This document shows, in pieces, positions 51,836 through 60,520 of a stretch of 64,000 nucleotides of DNA. Source of the DNA: Flavobacterium branchiicola (lineage in GTDB: Bacteria > Bacteroidota > Bacteroidia > Flavobacteriales > Flavobacteriaceae); contig NZ_JAGYWA010000001.1 of assembly GCF_018383905.1 (NCBI RefSeq), forward strand, positions 124,001-188,000, read 5' to 3'. Position numbers and translations under genes: made by a program. Each line of letters opens with the position of its first letter. The stretch's first letter is position 1. The notes under the pieces were generated by a model, which saw only the letters and a list, made by a program, of their open reading frames with translations, had not been told where the DNA came from and ran no database searches.

Positions 51836-52016
51836 AACTTTTTATTTTAACTCTTTTTCTTAAAAAAAGATCTCGTGGCATTTAATTTTTTAAAATTAGG
51901 CAAAAACTTTTAGAATCAAAGCTAAATTATAAGTAAATTCTTTCTATTAATTATTTTAAAAAAGTTACGAAGTTTGTTAAAGATGAATAAAATTACCTTT
52001 TGTCCTAAAAACAAAA

Positions 52017-52044
52017 AAAAGAGACTTTCTAAAAAGTCTCTTTT
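52017..52044 (-). terminator. terminator after XRE regulator
   Basis: Perfect 12-bp stem AAAAGAGACTTT / AAAGTCTCTTTT with a CTAA loop and flanking A/T runs, 30 bases past the stop codon. Confidence 0.88.
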
Positions 52045-52073
52045 CATTTTATAATCTTTACAAAAATATATTT

Positions 52074-52490
52074 CTATTTAATTAACTTCTCCAAATAAGA
52101 AATCTTCTCTTTTTCAGATTCTAATAAACGCTCGTAAAGCTTTTTATTTTCATCATAAAGTTCTACAACCTTATCTAATGGATTAAATGAGCAATTATTA
52201 TTTTGACCGAATGCACCTTGACTGTTACTAAAATCGGGATCATTAAAAGTGTTGAAATAATTGATTATTCCTTCATCACTATAATTCTTGATTGCTTCAG
52301 GAGAAACACCTAAAACTTCCGCAATTTTCTTTAGTTTTTCCTCATCAACAATTTCACTTCCTTCAATGTTAGAAATAGTTTGTTGACTTAAGCCAATTTC
52401 AATTGCCAAAGCTTCCTGCTTCATTCCTCTAAGCTCTCTAATTCGGCTGATATTTCGGCCAATATGTTTTGGTTTTGCTATTGTATCCAT
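52074..52490 (-). CDS. XRE family helix-turn-helix transcriptional regulator
   Basis: A 138-residue protein with an N-terminal Cro/C1-type HTH at about residues 12-68 (RIRELRGMKQEALAIEIGLS, QQTISNIEGSEIVDEEKL) and a C-terminal coiled coil (VVELYDENKKLYERLLESEK) likely used for dimerisation. The middle (NDPDFSNSQGAFGQNNNCSFN) is low in complexity. No sensor domain is present. It is a stand-alone gene with its own terminator, and its target is unknown. Confidence 0.92.
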   Translation of the reverse strand: MDTIAKPKHIGRNISRIRELRGMKQEALAIEIGLSQQTISNIEGSEIVDEEKLKKIAEVLGVSPEAIKNYSDEGIINYFNTFNDPDFSNSQGAFGQNNNCSFNPLDKVVELYDENKKLYERLLESEKEKISYLEKLIK

Positions 52491-52674
52491 AAATCAAAGA
52501 TATTTAATTTTTTTGAGAAATTTTTCTGTTTGGTAAATTACCACTTTAGTATTCGTAAGATACAAATATGTAATAAGTCAGCAAACAAAAATATAACTTT
52601 TCGTACAATTTTAAATTTAACTATCTACCCGTTGGGTGTAATTATTTAAAAATGCTCCTTTGAATAAAATAGCA

Positions 52675-52790
52675 CGCGGATTAAACGGATTTACTTCGTA
52701 AAGACGCGGATAAAAACGGATTTTTTTAAATTCTTTCTACAAATCCGTTTTTGTCCGCGTTTTCGTGATAACGAATCTGTCTAATCCGCG
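52675..52790. repeat. long inverted repeat (GCGGATTAAACGGATTT type)
   Basis: Arms of about 50 bp: GCGGATTAAACGGATT, GACGCGGATAAAAACGGATT and their complements AAATCCGTTTTTGTCCGCG and CTAATCCGCG. Some mismatches lie in the outer part. It is the main feature of the 52491-52969 gap, apart from a near-consensus promoter (TATCTTCG, 52928) for the following gene. Confidence 0.75.
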
Positions 52791-52969
52791 TCAAAATTTA
52801 TACTATTTTGTTTAACTATCAATAAAATAAAACGTCGCTAAATAGGTTTATATAACAGGAAATATTCTAGATATCTTTCTTCTTTTAAAAAAGAGCATCT
52901 TCAAACTAATTTTCTTACATAAATAAGTATCTTCGCACCCATCAACCACTAACCAAAATTTTCAAAAAA

Positions 52970-53434
52970 ATGTCTTTTTTTAATTTATTTAGAAAATCAG
53001 AGATAGAATGCCCCAGATGTCTCGGAAAAGGATTTGTTGATTGGGAAGATATTAATCGATTAAATAAACAATTAAAATGGACTCCTGCTCCCTGCGCTTA
53101 TTGTAATGCTACGGGAAAAACGGACAAAGAAATGCTTTCTAAAGTCTCGGTAGACTGCACTTACCTTACGATTGATTTACCAGATCTGGAAGTCGAAAAA
53201 ATAAAAAACGGAGATCCTGAAACCATTGCAAAAGGAAAACAGCGCGAGCTTTTTGTAGACAATCTTATAAAATATGCCGAAAATCTATATGTAACTCAAA
53301 ATATGGATGCCGAAAATATTGCCGATTTATATTTAAATACTCAGGAAGAAAAAGCGCATTTTTCTGTAAACAAACAGGAACTAATAAAATACATTCAGGG
53401 AATAATCGAATTAAAAAAAGCGAAACTCAATTAA
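52970..53434 (+). CDS. hypothetical protein with DnaJ-like zinc-binding motif
   Basis: A 154-residue soluble protein. Two CxxCxGxG-like motifs, CPRCLGKG at residues 14-21 and CAYCNATG at about 42-49, form one DnaJ-type zinc centre. The rest is helical (YLTIDLPDLEVEKIKNGDPE, IADLYLNTQEEKAHFSVNKQ) without a J domain. It is not a DnaJ chaperone; the motif suggests a zinc-stabilised fold that may bind protein or RNA. Family not recognised. It stands alone. Confidence 0.75.
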   Translation: MSFFNLFRKSEIECPRCLGKGFVDWEDINRLNKQLKWTPAPCAYCNATGKTDKEMLSKVSVDCTYLTIDLPDLEVEKIKNGDPETIAKGKQRELFVDNLIKYAENLYVTQNMDAENIADLYLNTQEEKAHFSVNKQELIKYIQGIIELKKAKLN

Positions 53435-53652
53435 AAAAGAAATCCCCGAATGATTCCCAACACAGACAAAACCTCTTAGTTTTTAGCCACTTTGAAACTT
53501 TGTTACTATGAAACTTTGGATCTTTAAAAAAACAGGTATAAATACGCATAGCCAACCTATTATTTAGTGGTAAAATTGCACCGAATAGTTTTTAATTAGA
53601 ATATTGTTTCTGCAAGGAAACAGTATAAATTTTGTCACTTTTTTTTTGGAAC

Positions 53653-53704
53653 AAAAGTGGGATTTCAAATCGCTGGAACCGGTTACGAAATCCCACTTTT
53701 TTTA
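53653..53704. terminator. hairpin AAAAGTGGGATTTC / GAAATCCCACTTTT
   Basis: A perfect 14-bp stem with a 20-base loop followed by T residues. It lies in the 53435-53854 gap, far from the upstream stop codon (220 bases), so it may belong to a repeat rather than end a gene. I see no gene in this gap; an ORF at 53604-53852 runs through the hairpin and is not convincing. Confidence 0.65.
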
Positions 53705-53805
53705 TGCTTTAAAAATTTACTTGAAAGTGCTCAAATTTTATTTGCAATCGTGTAAGATTATTCAATATCACACAAAAAAACTTTTCAAAATCAAATTTCA
53801 GGCAG

Positions 53806-53813
53806 TATTTTTG
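53806..53813 (+). promoter_or_regulatory. TAnnTTTG promoter element for DUF3754 gene
   Basis: TATTTTTG, 41 bases before the ATG at 53855. Confidence 0.6.
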
Positions 53814-53854
53814 CACTCTCTAAACGCCACGATATTAAAGCCCAGAAATTGAAA

Positions 53855-55093
53855 ATGATCCTAGAACATTATATACCATTCCATAAAGAATTTTTATTGG
53901 AGCAGCAATTAGCAGCTTTTGCCGGAGATCCTGAAAAAGCAGCTGATTTTAAAAATCTTTTCGATATTATCGAACATTATTTTCATTATGAATCTTTTAA
54001 TTTAAACCGAAACCTAAAGCAAAACTATGCTTTATTCGACCCGGATTTAAGCGAAAAAGAACGTAAACGATTTATAGGTAAAAGCAATTTTCCCATTTTT
54101 AAGGAAACTTTGCTTACGGTTTTAGAACGTGGTAACTATTATAGAATTGATCAGGAAACTTTAACATCGGCGTTTAAAGAATCTGATTTGATTGGTTTGA
54201 ATCTGGCAATTGATTTTAATGCTTTTAAAGATTACGAAGTGTATGCCCGTGGTCATCATAAAGCAAAGGAAAAGGTCAAAAAATATTTTTTCTGGAAAAA
54301 GGAAGTTGAAATCGAATATTACGATCGTGTACTTATTTACCTGAATTACAGCGATGCCGATTTTCTACATGCAAAAAAAGTCAAATTAGGAAAAATGCCC
54401 ATTGATCCGGGTTCTATTGCGCTAAAAATCTTTAAGCGTGTTCCTAAAAATGATCTCGAAACGATTTTCCCCAATGCAATTCCTAAAATGTCTATTAAAG
54501 ACAAAATGCTGCTTTGGGTTCCGGGAATTTTTGGTGGACTTTCGTTATTAAGTGCCAAAGTAATTCCGGCTTTGATTAATATGTATCAGGCGTATCAAAC
54601 CGGAGAAACTATCGATTTACTAAACAGTAAAACTTCTTTAAACCAGGGATTAATTGCTCTCGGATTTTTGTCGGCTTACTGCTTTCGTCAGTACAATAAC
54701 TTTATAAACAAAAAGATCAGATATTCTAAAATGCTTTCAGACAGTTTGTATTTTAAGAATCTTGGTAATAATAGCGGTGCATTTTATTCGCTTTTGAATT
54801 CTTCTGAAGAAGAGGTTTTAAAGGAAACTATTCTTGCTTATACTTTTTTATATCAAAGTGAAAAACCTTTAACAGCCGAAGAACTTGATTCGCAAATTGA
54901 ATCCTGGTTTAAAACCCATCTCAAAACCGATTTAGACTTTGATGTTAATGATGCTTTACTGAAACTAAAAAGCATTGGTTTAGGAATAGAAACTAACGGA
55001 AAATGGAATGTTCTTCCGTTAAATCAGGCGCTTATTCAAATTGATCAGTTATGGGATAGTATTTTTGAGTATAATCAGAAATTAGTTGAATAA
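53855..55093 (+). CDS. TMEM143/DUF3754-like membrane protein
   Basis: About 412 residues from the ATG at 53855 (a TTG two codons upstream is less likely). The N-terminal 230 residues are soluble, with HYIPFHKEFLLEQQ, then FNAFKDYEVYARGHHKAKEK and the IKDKMLLWVPGIFGGLSLLS block; two membrane helices follow (about 222-245 and 265-285). The C-terminal part includes YFKNLGNNSGAFYSLLNSSE and EEEVLKETILAYTFLYQ. This is the DUF3754 layout; function unknown, in the membrane. Confidence 0.85.
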   Translation: MILEHYIPFHKEFLLEQQLAAFAGDPEKAADFKNLFDIIEHYFHYESFNLNRNLKQNYALFDPDLSEKERKRFIGKSNFPIFKETLLTVLERGNYYRIDQETLTSAFKESDLIGLNLAIDFNAFKDYEVYARGHHKAKEKVKKYFFWKKEVEIEYYDRVLIYLNYSDADFLHAKKVKLGKMPIDPGSIALKIFKRVPKNDLETIFPNAIPKMSIKDKMLLWVPGIFGGLSLLSAKVIPALINMYQAYQTGETIDLLNSKTSLNQGLIALGFLSAYCFRQYNNFINKKIRYSKMLSDSLYFKNLGNNSGAFYSLLNSSEEEVLKETILAYTFLYQSEKPLTAEELDSQIESWFKTHLKTDLDFDVNDALLKLKSIGLGIETNGKWNVLPLNQALIQIDQLWDSIFEYNQKLVE

Positions 55094-55224
55094 AAAAGAC
55101 CAAAATGTGGTTTCCCGTAATTAGAATAAGTAGTTAATAATGATATTTGCCTCTTAATCCTGAATATTGGTTTTCTTAGGCCTTTTCAGGATAAAACTTA
55201 CTATTATCAAAACTAAAATAACCT

Positions 55225-56778
55225 ATGCAAAAAACTTTACTCTATTTCTTATTCTTATTAAACTTTACCTTATACGGACAAACATCCTTACAATGGCAAA
55301 AATCGATTGGCGCCCAACTAGAAGATGTTGGCTCTAAAATACTTAAAACCAAAGATGGCGGTTATATCGTTCTGGCATATTCCTCATCTACTGATGGCAA
55401 TATGGCCGATAATCATGGTAGTTATGATATTGTAGTTATAAAACTAAATAGTGCAAAAACTATTGAATGGCAAAAATCTTATGGCGGAAGTAAACTAGAA
55501 TCAGGCCGCTCAATTATAGAAACAAAAGACGGTGGTTACATTATTGTAGGAGAATCTTATTCTGCAGATGGAGATGTTTCCGGACATCATGGTACCACAG
55601 ATTATACTGATCTTTGGCTTCTTAAAATAGCATCTGATGGTCAACTAGAATGGCAAAAAAGCTTAGGTGGTTCAGCTACTGACGCCGGAGTTGGAATAGT
55701 CGCTGTAACAGATGGATATGTAATTGGTGGAACAGTTGGATCTAATGATGGAGATGTAAAAAGTTCTAAGTACCCTCCTGGTAGTGGTAATATTGATTTC
55801 TGGGTTGTGAAAGTAAGTATTAGTGGTAATCTTATTTGGGAAAAATCATATGGTGGCAAAAATGGAGAAGAATGTAATTCTATAGCACCAACCTCTGATG
55901 GTGGTTTTATATTAAGTGGAAATACTACATCATCTGATGGAGATGTTACTGGATATCATGATGACTTTGATTATTGGGTTGTTAAGCTTAATAGCCTTGG
56001 AGAAATGGAATGGCAAAAAACACTTGGTGGGAAAAAATTTGATAATGCTGTATCTGCAATACAAGACTCAGAAGGAAATTATATCGTTACAGGCTACACT
56101 GGCTCAAGTGATGGTGATATTACAAATGCTAAAGATGGCGGAGATGCATGGGTGGTTAAACTTAATTCTAATGGAAATATTGTTTGGCAAAAATCGCTTG
56201 GCGGGTTAGGAGGAGATTACTTATATTCTGTTGTTCAGACTTTAGATGGAGGCTATGTCCTTGCAGGAGATACTTCTTCAAACGATGGTGATGCCACTGG
56301 CCATCATGGTACTGAATTTAATTTTGATTTCTGGATAATCAAATTATCAAATAATGGAAATGTAGAGTGGAGTAAATCCTTGGGAGGATCTAATCATGAT
56401 ACCGCCAGTGGAATTATTGAAACCGGAAATGAAAATTATACTGTAATTGGATATTCGGAATCAAATGATGGTGACTTACTAACTAACAATGGAAAAAATG
56501 ACATTTGGATAGTAAATCTGGGAAATAATTTAGGAGTACCTGAAAAAACTGTGAGTCAATCTTTTAGTTTTTATCCTAATCCAACAAAGGATTTCATTAA
56601 TTTAAATGTAGACTCAAATGTTATCGGTTCTAATTATAAAATCTATGATCAATATTCAAAACTGCTTAAAACCGGAAAATTAGAATCAGAGCATTCCATA
56701 GTACAAATTAGCGATTTACCAACTGGTATTTATTTCTTGAAAATTTTAGACTCCAATTTAAAAATCATAAAGAATTAG
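55225..56778 (+). CDS. secreted repeat protein with T9SS type A sorting domain
   Basis: A 517-residue exported protein: signal peptide ending near LYGQ (residue 19), about seven repeats of some 60 residues of the pattern WQKSLGG...DGGYIVAGYSSSNDGD...WVVKLNSNG, probably blades of a beta-propeller, and a C-terminal sorting domain from about residue 445 (SFSFYPNPTKDFINLNVDSN, then IYDQYSKLLKTG and LPTGIYFLKI). The sorting domain directs it through the type IX secretion system encoded by the gld genes at 29-35 kb. The ligand of the propeller is unknown. Confidence 0.93.
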   Translation: MQKTLLYFLFLLNFTLYGQTSLQWQKSIGAQLEDVGSKILKTKDGGYIVLAYSSSTDGNMADNHGSYDIVVIKLNSAKTIEWQKSYGGSKLESGRSIIETKDGGYIIVGESYSADGDVSGHHGTTDYTDLWLLKIASDGQLEWQKSLGGSATDAGVGIVAVTDGYVIGGTVGSNDGDVKSSKYPPGSGNIDFWVVKVSISGNLIWEKSYGGKNGEECNSIAPTSDGGFILSGNTTSSDGDVTGYHDDFDYWVVKLNSLGEMEWQKTLGGKKFDNAVSAIQDSEGNYIVTGYTGSSDGDITNAKDGGDAWVVKLNSNGNIVWQKSLGGLGGDYLYSVVQTLDGGYVLAGDTSSNDGDATGHHGTEFNFDFWIIKLSNNGNVEWSKSLGGSNHDTASGIIETGNENYTVIGYSESNDGDLLTNNGKNDIWIVNLGNNLGVPEKTVSQSFSFYPNPTKDFINLNVDSNVIGSNYKIYDQYSKLLKTGKLESEHSIVQISDLPTGIYFLKILDSNLKIIKN

Positions 56779-56797
56779 CTTATTAAACATAAAGAAT

Positions 56798-56832
56798 AAA
56801 AAAGCGCAATTTTTGTAAAATTGTGCTTTTTT
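56798..56832 (+). terminator. terminator after T9SS protein gene
   Basis: AAAAAGCGCAATTTT pairs with AAAATTGTGCTTTTT (one G-T) around TGT, then T residues. Confidence 0.88.
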
Positions 56833-56990
56833 AATGCTCTTTAATCTCATCAAATAATAATTTCTAACAGACTAGAAAAACAACATAAAAGTCAAAAAAG
56901 ATATTATCATTACATCTGCTAAAAATAATGCAAAGTCAAACCTAAAAGAAATTTTATTAGATTTACGTAACTAACCTTAAAACCAAAAAA

Positions 56991-57455
56991 ATGAGAACAT
57001 TAGACCAATGGTTTGCAGAATATGCCGTAAGTCATCAGAATCCAACAAACAAAGCGATACACTATATTTGTGTTCCGGCGATTTTCTTTTCGATTGTGGG
57101 TTTAATAATGAGTATTCCAAGCGGTATTATCTCGGGTTCTCTAAAATTGAATATACCAATTATCGAAAACTGGGCTTTTGTTGTCCTGCTTTTTGTTCTT
57201 GTTTTCTATATCAGATTGTCAGTTGCTATGGCGGCAAAAATTGCTGTTTTCTCTGCAATTTGTCTAATTGTAAATTATTATGTCGGACAATTTGTTCCTC
57301 TTTGGATGTTTTCTATTGGTGTTTTTGTAATCGCCTGGATTGGTCAGTTTTACGGTCATAACATTGAGGGCAAGAAACCTTCATTCTTAAAAGATCTTCA
57401 GTTTTTATTAATTGGACCAGCCTGGGTTGTCGAGAATTTATTTTCCAGAAAATAA
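56991..57455 (+). CDS. DUF962 / Mpo1-like membrane protein
   Basis: A 154-residue membrane protein with four helices. The N-terminal motif RTLDQWFAEYAVSHQNPTNK, with HYICVPAIFFSIVGLIMSIP after it, and the QFYGHNIEGKKPSFLKDLQF segment with His-rich loops are the DUF962/Mpo1 signature; the yeast member is an iron-dependent dioxygenase acting on 2-hydroxy fatty acids. The conserved His residues are present. The next gene, also a membrane protein, starts 86 bases on. Confidence 0.9.
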   Translation: MRTLDQWFAEYAVSHQNPTNKAIHYICVPAIFFSIVGLIMSIPSGIISGSLKLNIPIIENWAFVVLLFVLVFYIRLSVAMAAKIAVFSAICLIVNYYVGQFVPLWMFSIGVFVIAWIGQFYGHNIEGKKPSFLKDLQFLLIGPAWVVENLFSRK

Positions 57456-57540
57456 AAATGAATTTTATTACTTATTAATTTTCAATTAGTTACAACTTAA
57501 TCTCTTAACTTTATCCTTCTGTAAATTCAATATTGAAAGG

Positions 57541-58281
57541 ATGGATAAAAAAGAAATCAAAATTGAAAATTATGATATTTTTACCTACAGACGCATCAGA
57601 CGCGCGATTGGGTATTTGGGTATAAGCCTGCCCATACTTTTGGTTGGATTCTCTTTAATTTCTTTTTTTGAAACCCGGATACAGCCGTCGATTAGTGATT
57701 ATTATTATACCAATTTAAGAGAAATCTTTACAGGGACTTTGTGCGCTGTCGGGTTGTTTCTTATTCGGTATAAAGGTCACGGTAATATTTCTTTCTGGAA
57801 AAACGACAATCTCCTTACTAATATTGCCGGAATCATGGCGATTGGAGTTGCATTGGTTCCAACAAATCCGGCAAAAATTTGTCAGAAAATTTACACTTTT
57901 ATTCCATCCACAAAAAGTTGGCTGGGCTGGCTTCATTATGGTTTTGCCGGTATTTTCTTTTTGATACTGGCTTTGCTTGCTATAAATGTTTTTACTATTG
58001 GTCAGGCAAACGAAACCAGAGCCCCTAAAAGCATTTTAAACGAAAATAATATCTATAAAGTTTGTGGCTATTTGATTCTTGCTGCATTAATTATGGTTCC
58101 CGTTTCCGGATATTTAAACCTCTTCTCCTATTCAACTTTGGTTTTTGAAGCCATTGCACTTTTTGCTTTTGGAATTGCCTGGTTGATAAAAGGAAGAGCC
58201 CTAGGAGATCAGGGAAAAATAGGTCAAAAATTATATCAGGAAAATAATGCTGTAGATACCGAAAAAATACTGGAAGAATAA
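57541..58281 (+). CDS. hypothetical membrane protein, six helices
   Basis: A 246-residue integral membrane protein; about six helices can be counted (near residues 22-42, 60-77, 90-107, 133-155, 175-192 and 198-216). The first loop carries SDYYYTNLREIFTGTLC and the second KGHGNISFWKNDNLLTNI. I do not recognise a family with confidence; the layout recalls DUF998-like proteins. It lies downstream of the DUF962 gene and could be cotranscribed. Role unknown. Confidence 0.75.
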   Translation: MDKKEIKIENYDIFTYRRIRRAIGYLGISLPILLVGFSLISFFETRIQPSISDYYYTNLREIFTGTLCAVGLFLIRYKGHGNISFWKNDNLLTNIAGIMAIGVALVPTNPAKICQKIYTFIPSTKSWLGWLHYGFAGIFFLILALLAINVFTIGQANETRAPKSILNENNIYKVCGYLILAALIMVPVSGYLNLFSYSTLVFEAIALFAFGIAWLIKGRALGDQGKIGQKLYQENNAVDTEKILEE

Positions 58282-58327
58282 AAAGGCATATCGTTTGACA
58301 TTAAGTTTACTTGTTGGTTATATTATT

Positions 58328-58462
58328 AACACATAGGAACATAGATATTGGAAACTTAAAAAAAGGCGTTTCACTAATTCAAATGCACATAGCTATGTGT
58401 TAAAAACGTGTTTTTTTTAAACATTCTTTCATTTAAAAAAAAATCTATGTTTCTATGTGTTT
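58328..58462. repeat. long inverted repeat (AACACATAGGAACATAGAT arms)
   Basis: Arms AACACATAGGAACATAGAT and ATCTATGTTTCTATGTGTT, about 18 bp paired, separated by 96 bases that include a GCACATAGCTATGTGTT palindrome. A shorter related piece with GTGAAACGCCTTTT and TATCTATGTGTT lies at 63756-63802. Confidence 0.75.
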
Positions 58463-58518
58463 ATCAATTGTTTTCACCAGATTTTTAAAATAGTTATTAA
58501 TTTCTAAATGTATTTATC

Positions 58519-59199
58519 ATGAAAGTAACGTATTATGGACATTCCTGCTTTTCGGTTTTAGCAAATGGCAAACACCTTCTCTTCGATCCTTTTATTACTC
58601 CAAACGAATTAGCAAAAGACATTAATGTCGATGAAATAAAAGCCGATTATATCTTTATTTCTCATGCTCATTACGATCACATACTCGACGTTGAACGAAT
58701 CGCAAAAAACACTGGAGCCAAAGTTCTTGGGAATTTTGAAATCTACAACTGGCTTTTAAAAAACGGAATCGAAAATGCGCATCCGATTAATCCGGGCGGT
58801 AAATTTGATTTTGATTTCGGACGTGTAAAATGTGTTATTGCACAGCATCCGAGCAGTTTTATGGATGGCAGTTATGGCGGAATTGCAACTGGTTTTGTTC
58901 TCACAACTGTCGACGGGAATTTTTATTACAGCGGTGACACAGCTTTAACCTTAGATATGAAACTGATTCCGCAATTCACCAAATTAGATTTTGCTGTTTT
59001 CCCAATTGGTGACGGACTTACAATGGGTGTTGAGGAAGCAATTGAAGCTTCTAAACTTGTTGAAGTCAATAAAATTTTAGGCGTACATTATGATACGTTT
59101 GGTTTTATTGTAATGGATCATCAAAAAGCAACTGACGCTTTTACAAATGCCAATTTAAACCTCTATTTGCCAAAAATTGGAAGTACAATTGACATTTAA
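58519..59199 (+). CDS. metallo-beta-lactamase fold metal-dependent hydrolase (UPF0173)
   Basis: A 226-residue MBL-fold enzyme. Metal ligands are in SHAHYDHILDVERI (His49, His51, Asp53, His54), with YSGDTALTLDMKLI and the final GVHYDTFG His region completing the site. The start MKVTYYGHSCFSVLANGKHL is the UPF0173 signature. The normal reaction is hydrolysis of an unknown ester or phosphoester substrate. It is a single-gene unit by its spacing, with more than 200 bases to each neighbour. Confidence 0.93.
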   Translation: MKVTYYGHSCFSVLANGKHLLFDPFITPNELAKDINVDEIKADYIFISHAHYDHILDVERIAKNTGAKVLGNFEIYNWLLKNGIENAHPINPGGKFDFDFGRVKCVIAQHPSSFMDGSYGGIATGFVLTTVDGNFYYSGDTALTLDMKLIPQFTKLDFAVFPIGDGLTMGVEEAIEASKLVEVNKILGVHYDTFGFIVMDHQKATDAFTNANLNLYLPKIGSTIDI

Positions 59200-59403
59200 T
59201 TTTTCTGAATATCGCTAATTCTCATTTTAATAAGCGAAATAAAACTAAATAATAATTCCCATATTGTGTTAAGTGCCTGTTTCTAAAATATTTTTTATAA
59301 GGCACTGAAATTGTTTTCATTTTATTCATTAATAACCAAAACTCAAAAACAGAAAGGTCTTAAATCTCTCTATTCTTTGAAGTTTGCATTAAACTAATCT
59401 ATT

Positions 59404-60255
59404 ATGAATGCACACAAAACAAATGCTGTAAATGCAGCAACTGAATTTGCTGATTTACCGGGCAGAAAAATTGCTTATCGATCTATAGGCGAAGGAAATC
59501 CGATTATTTTAATTAACCGTTTTAGAGGAACAATCGACACTTGGGATCCGTTATTTTTAGATTTGCTTGCCGAAAAATATCGAGTAATTACTTTTGATTA
59601 TTCGGGAATTGGATATTCGACAGGAACACTGCCAACCGATACTAAAGAAGTGGCTAAAGATGTAAAAGATCTTGCTGATTTTCTAAAAATTAAAAAAGCC
59701 ATTTTAATGGGCTGGTCCTATGGCGGATTGGTAGCGCAGGCCGCAATGCATCAATATCCTGAGCTGACAACACATACCATATTGTTAGGAACCGGTCCGA
59801 TGGGAAAAAGAGTTGTCCCGTTAGAACAGTCTTTTCTGGATCATGCATTAAAACCGATTAATGATTTAGAGGATGAAATCGTGCTTTTTTTCGAACCCGA
59901 ATCTGAAGCAAGTAAAAAGGCTGCAAAAGCCTCTCATGACAGAATTGCTCAAAGAATTGATGTTTCAAAAATTCCTTCTACAATGGAAGTTTTTCAGCTT
60001 TATTTCGCCGGAGGCGAAGCTGCATCTCAGGATAATGATAATTTTAGGGAGAAACTAAAAACAACAAAAACACCAATTTTAATAATTTCCGGAGATCATG
60101 ATACGAGTTTTGCTGTAGAAAACTGGTATCCGTTAACCCGTCAGTTGCCAACATCTCAACTTATTCTGTTACCACAAACGGGACATGCACCGCAACATGA
60201 ACATGTAAATCTGGTGGTTAATTATATTGATATTTTTTTAGAGAATACAAAGTAA
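59404..60255 (+). CDS. alpha/beta hydrolase
   Basis: A 283-residue soluble alpha/beta hydrolase. The nucleophile elbow is GWSYGG with Ser105; the oxyanion segment is INRFRGTIDTWDPLFLDLLA; the acid Asp is in ILIISGDHDTSF and the catalytic His in LPQTGHAPQHEHVNL. All triad members are present. It belongs to the general hydrolase/haloperoxidase-like group; the substrate cannot be read from sequence. A hairpin terminator follows at 60331. Confidence 0.92.
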   Translation: MNAHKTNAVNAATEFADLPGRKIAYRSIGEGNPIILINRFRGTIDTWDPLFLDLLAEKYRVITFDYSGIGYSTGTLPTDTKEVAKDVKDLADFLKIKKAILMGWSYGGLVAQAAMHQYPELTTHTILLGTGPMGKRVVPLEQSFLDHALKPINDLEDEIVLFFEPESEASKKAAKASHDRIAQRIDVSKIPSTMEVFQLYFAGGEAASQDNDNFREKLKTTKTPILIISGDHDTSFAVENWYPLTRQLPTSQLILLPQTGHAPQHEHVNLVVNYIDIFLENTK

Positions 60256-60330
60256 TATACAAAACTGCTCTGGAAAATAGATCATTTTAGTATTCTGTAA
60301 TAATTTATCAGGACTTTGAAAAACCAAAAT

Positions 60331-60365
60331 AACTTCGGAAATTTTAAAAACCAATTTCCGAAGTT
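60331..60365 (+). terminator. terminator after alpha/beta hydrolase gene
   Basis: Perfect 13-bp stem AACTTCGGAAATT / AATTTCCGAAGTT with a nine-base loop, followed by T residues. Confidence 0.85.
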
Positions 60366-60520
60366 TAAAAATTATCAAAATTAATCCCAACATAAACCAT
60401 TAAAAATCAGCATTTGAATCAGAATAAAGAAATATTTTTATTCACCTTCCCAACCTTTTTATAAAATAGAAACTCTATAGTTATATAGCCGCTTTGCTAA
60501 AAAACTAAAATTTGTATTTT

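Noticed and set aside
53604..53852. 82-residue ORF on the plus strand
   Set aside because: It runs through a perfect 14-bp hairpin and the promoter of the next gene, is very rich in Phe/Lys/Leu and has no family pattern.
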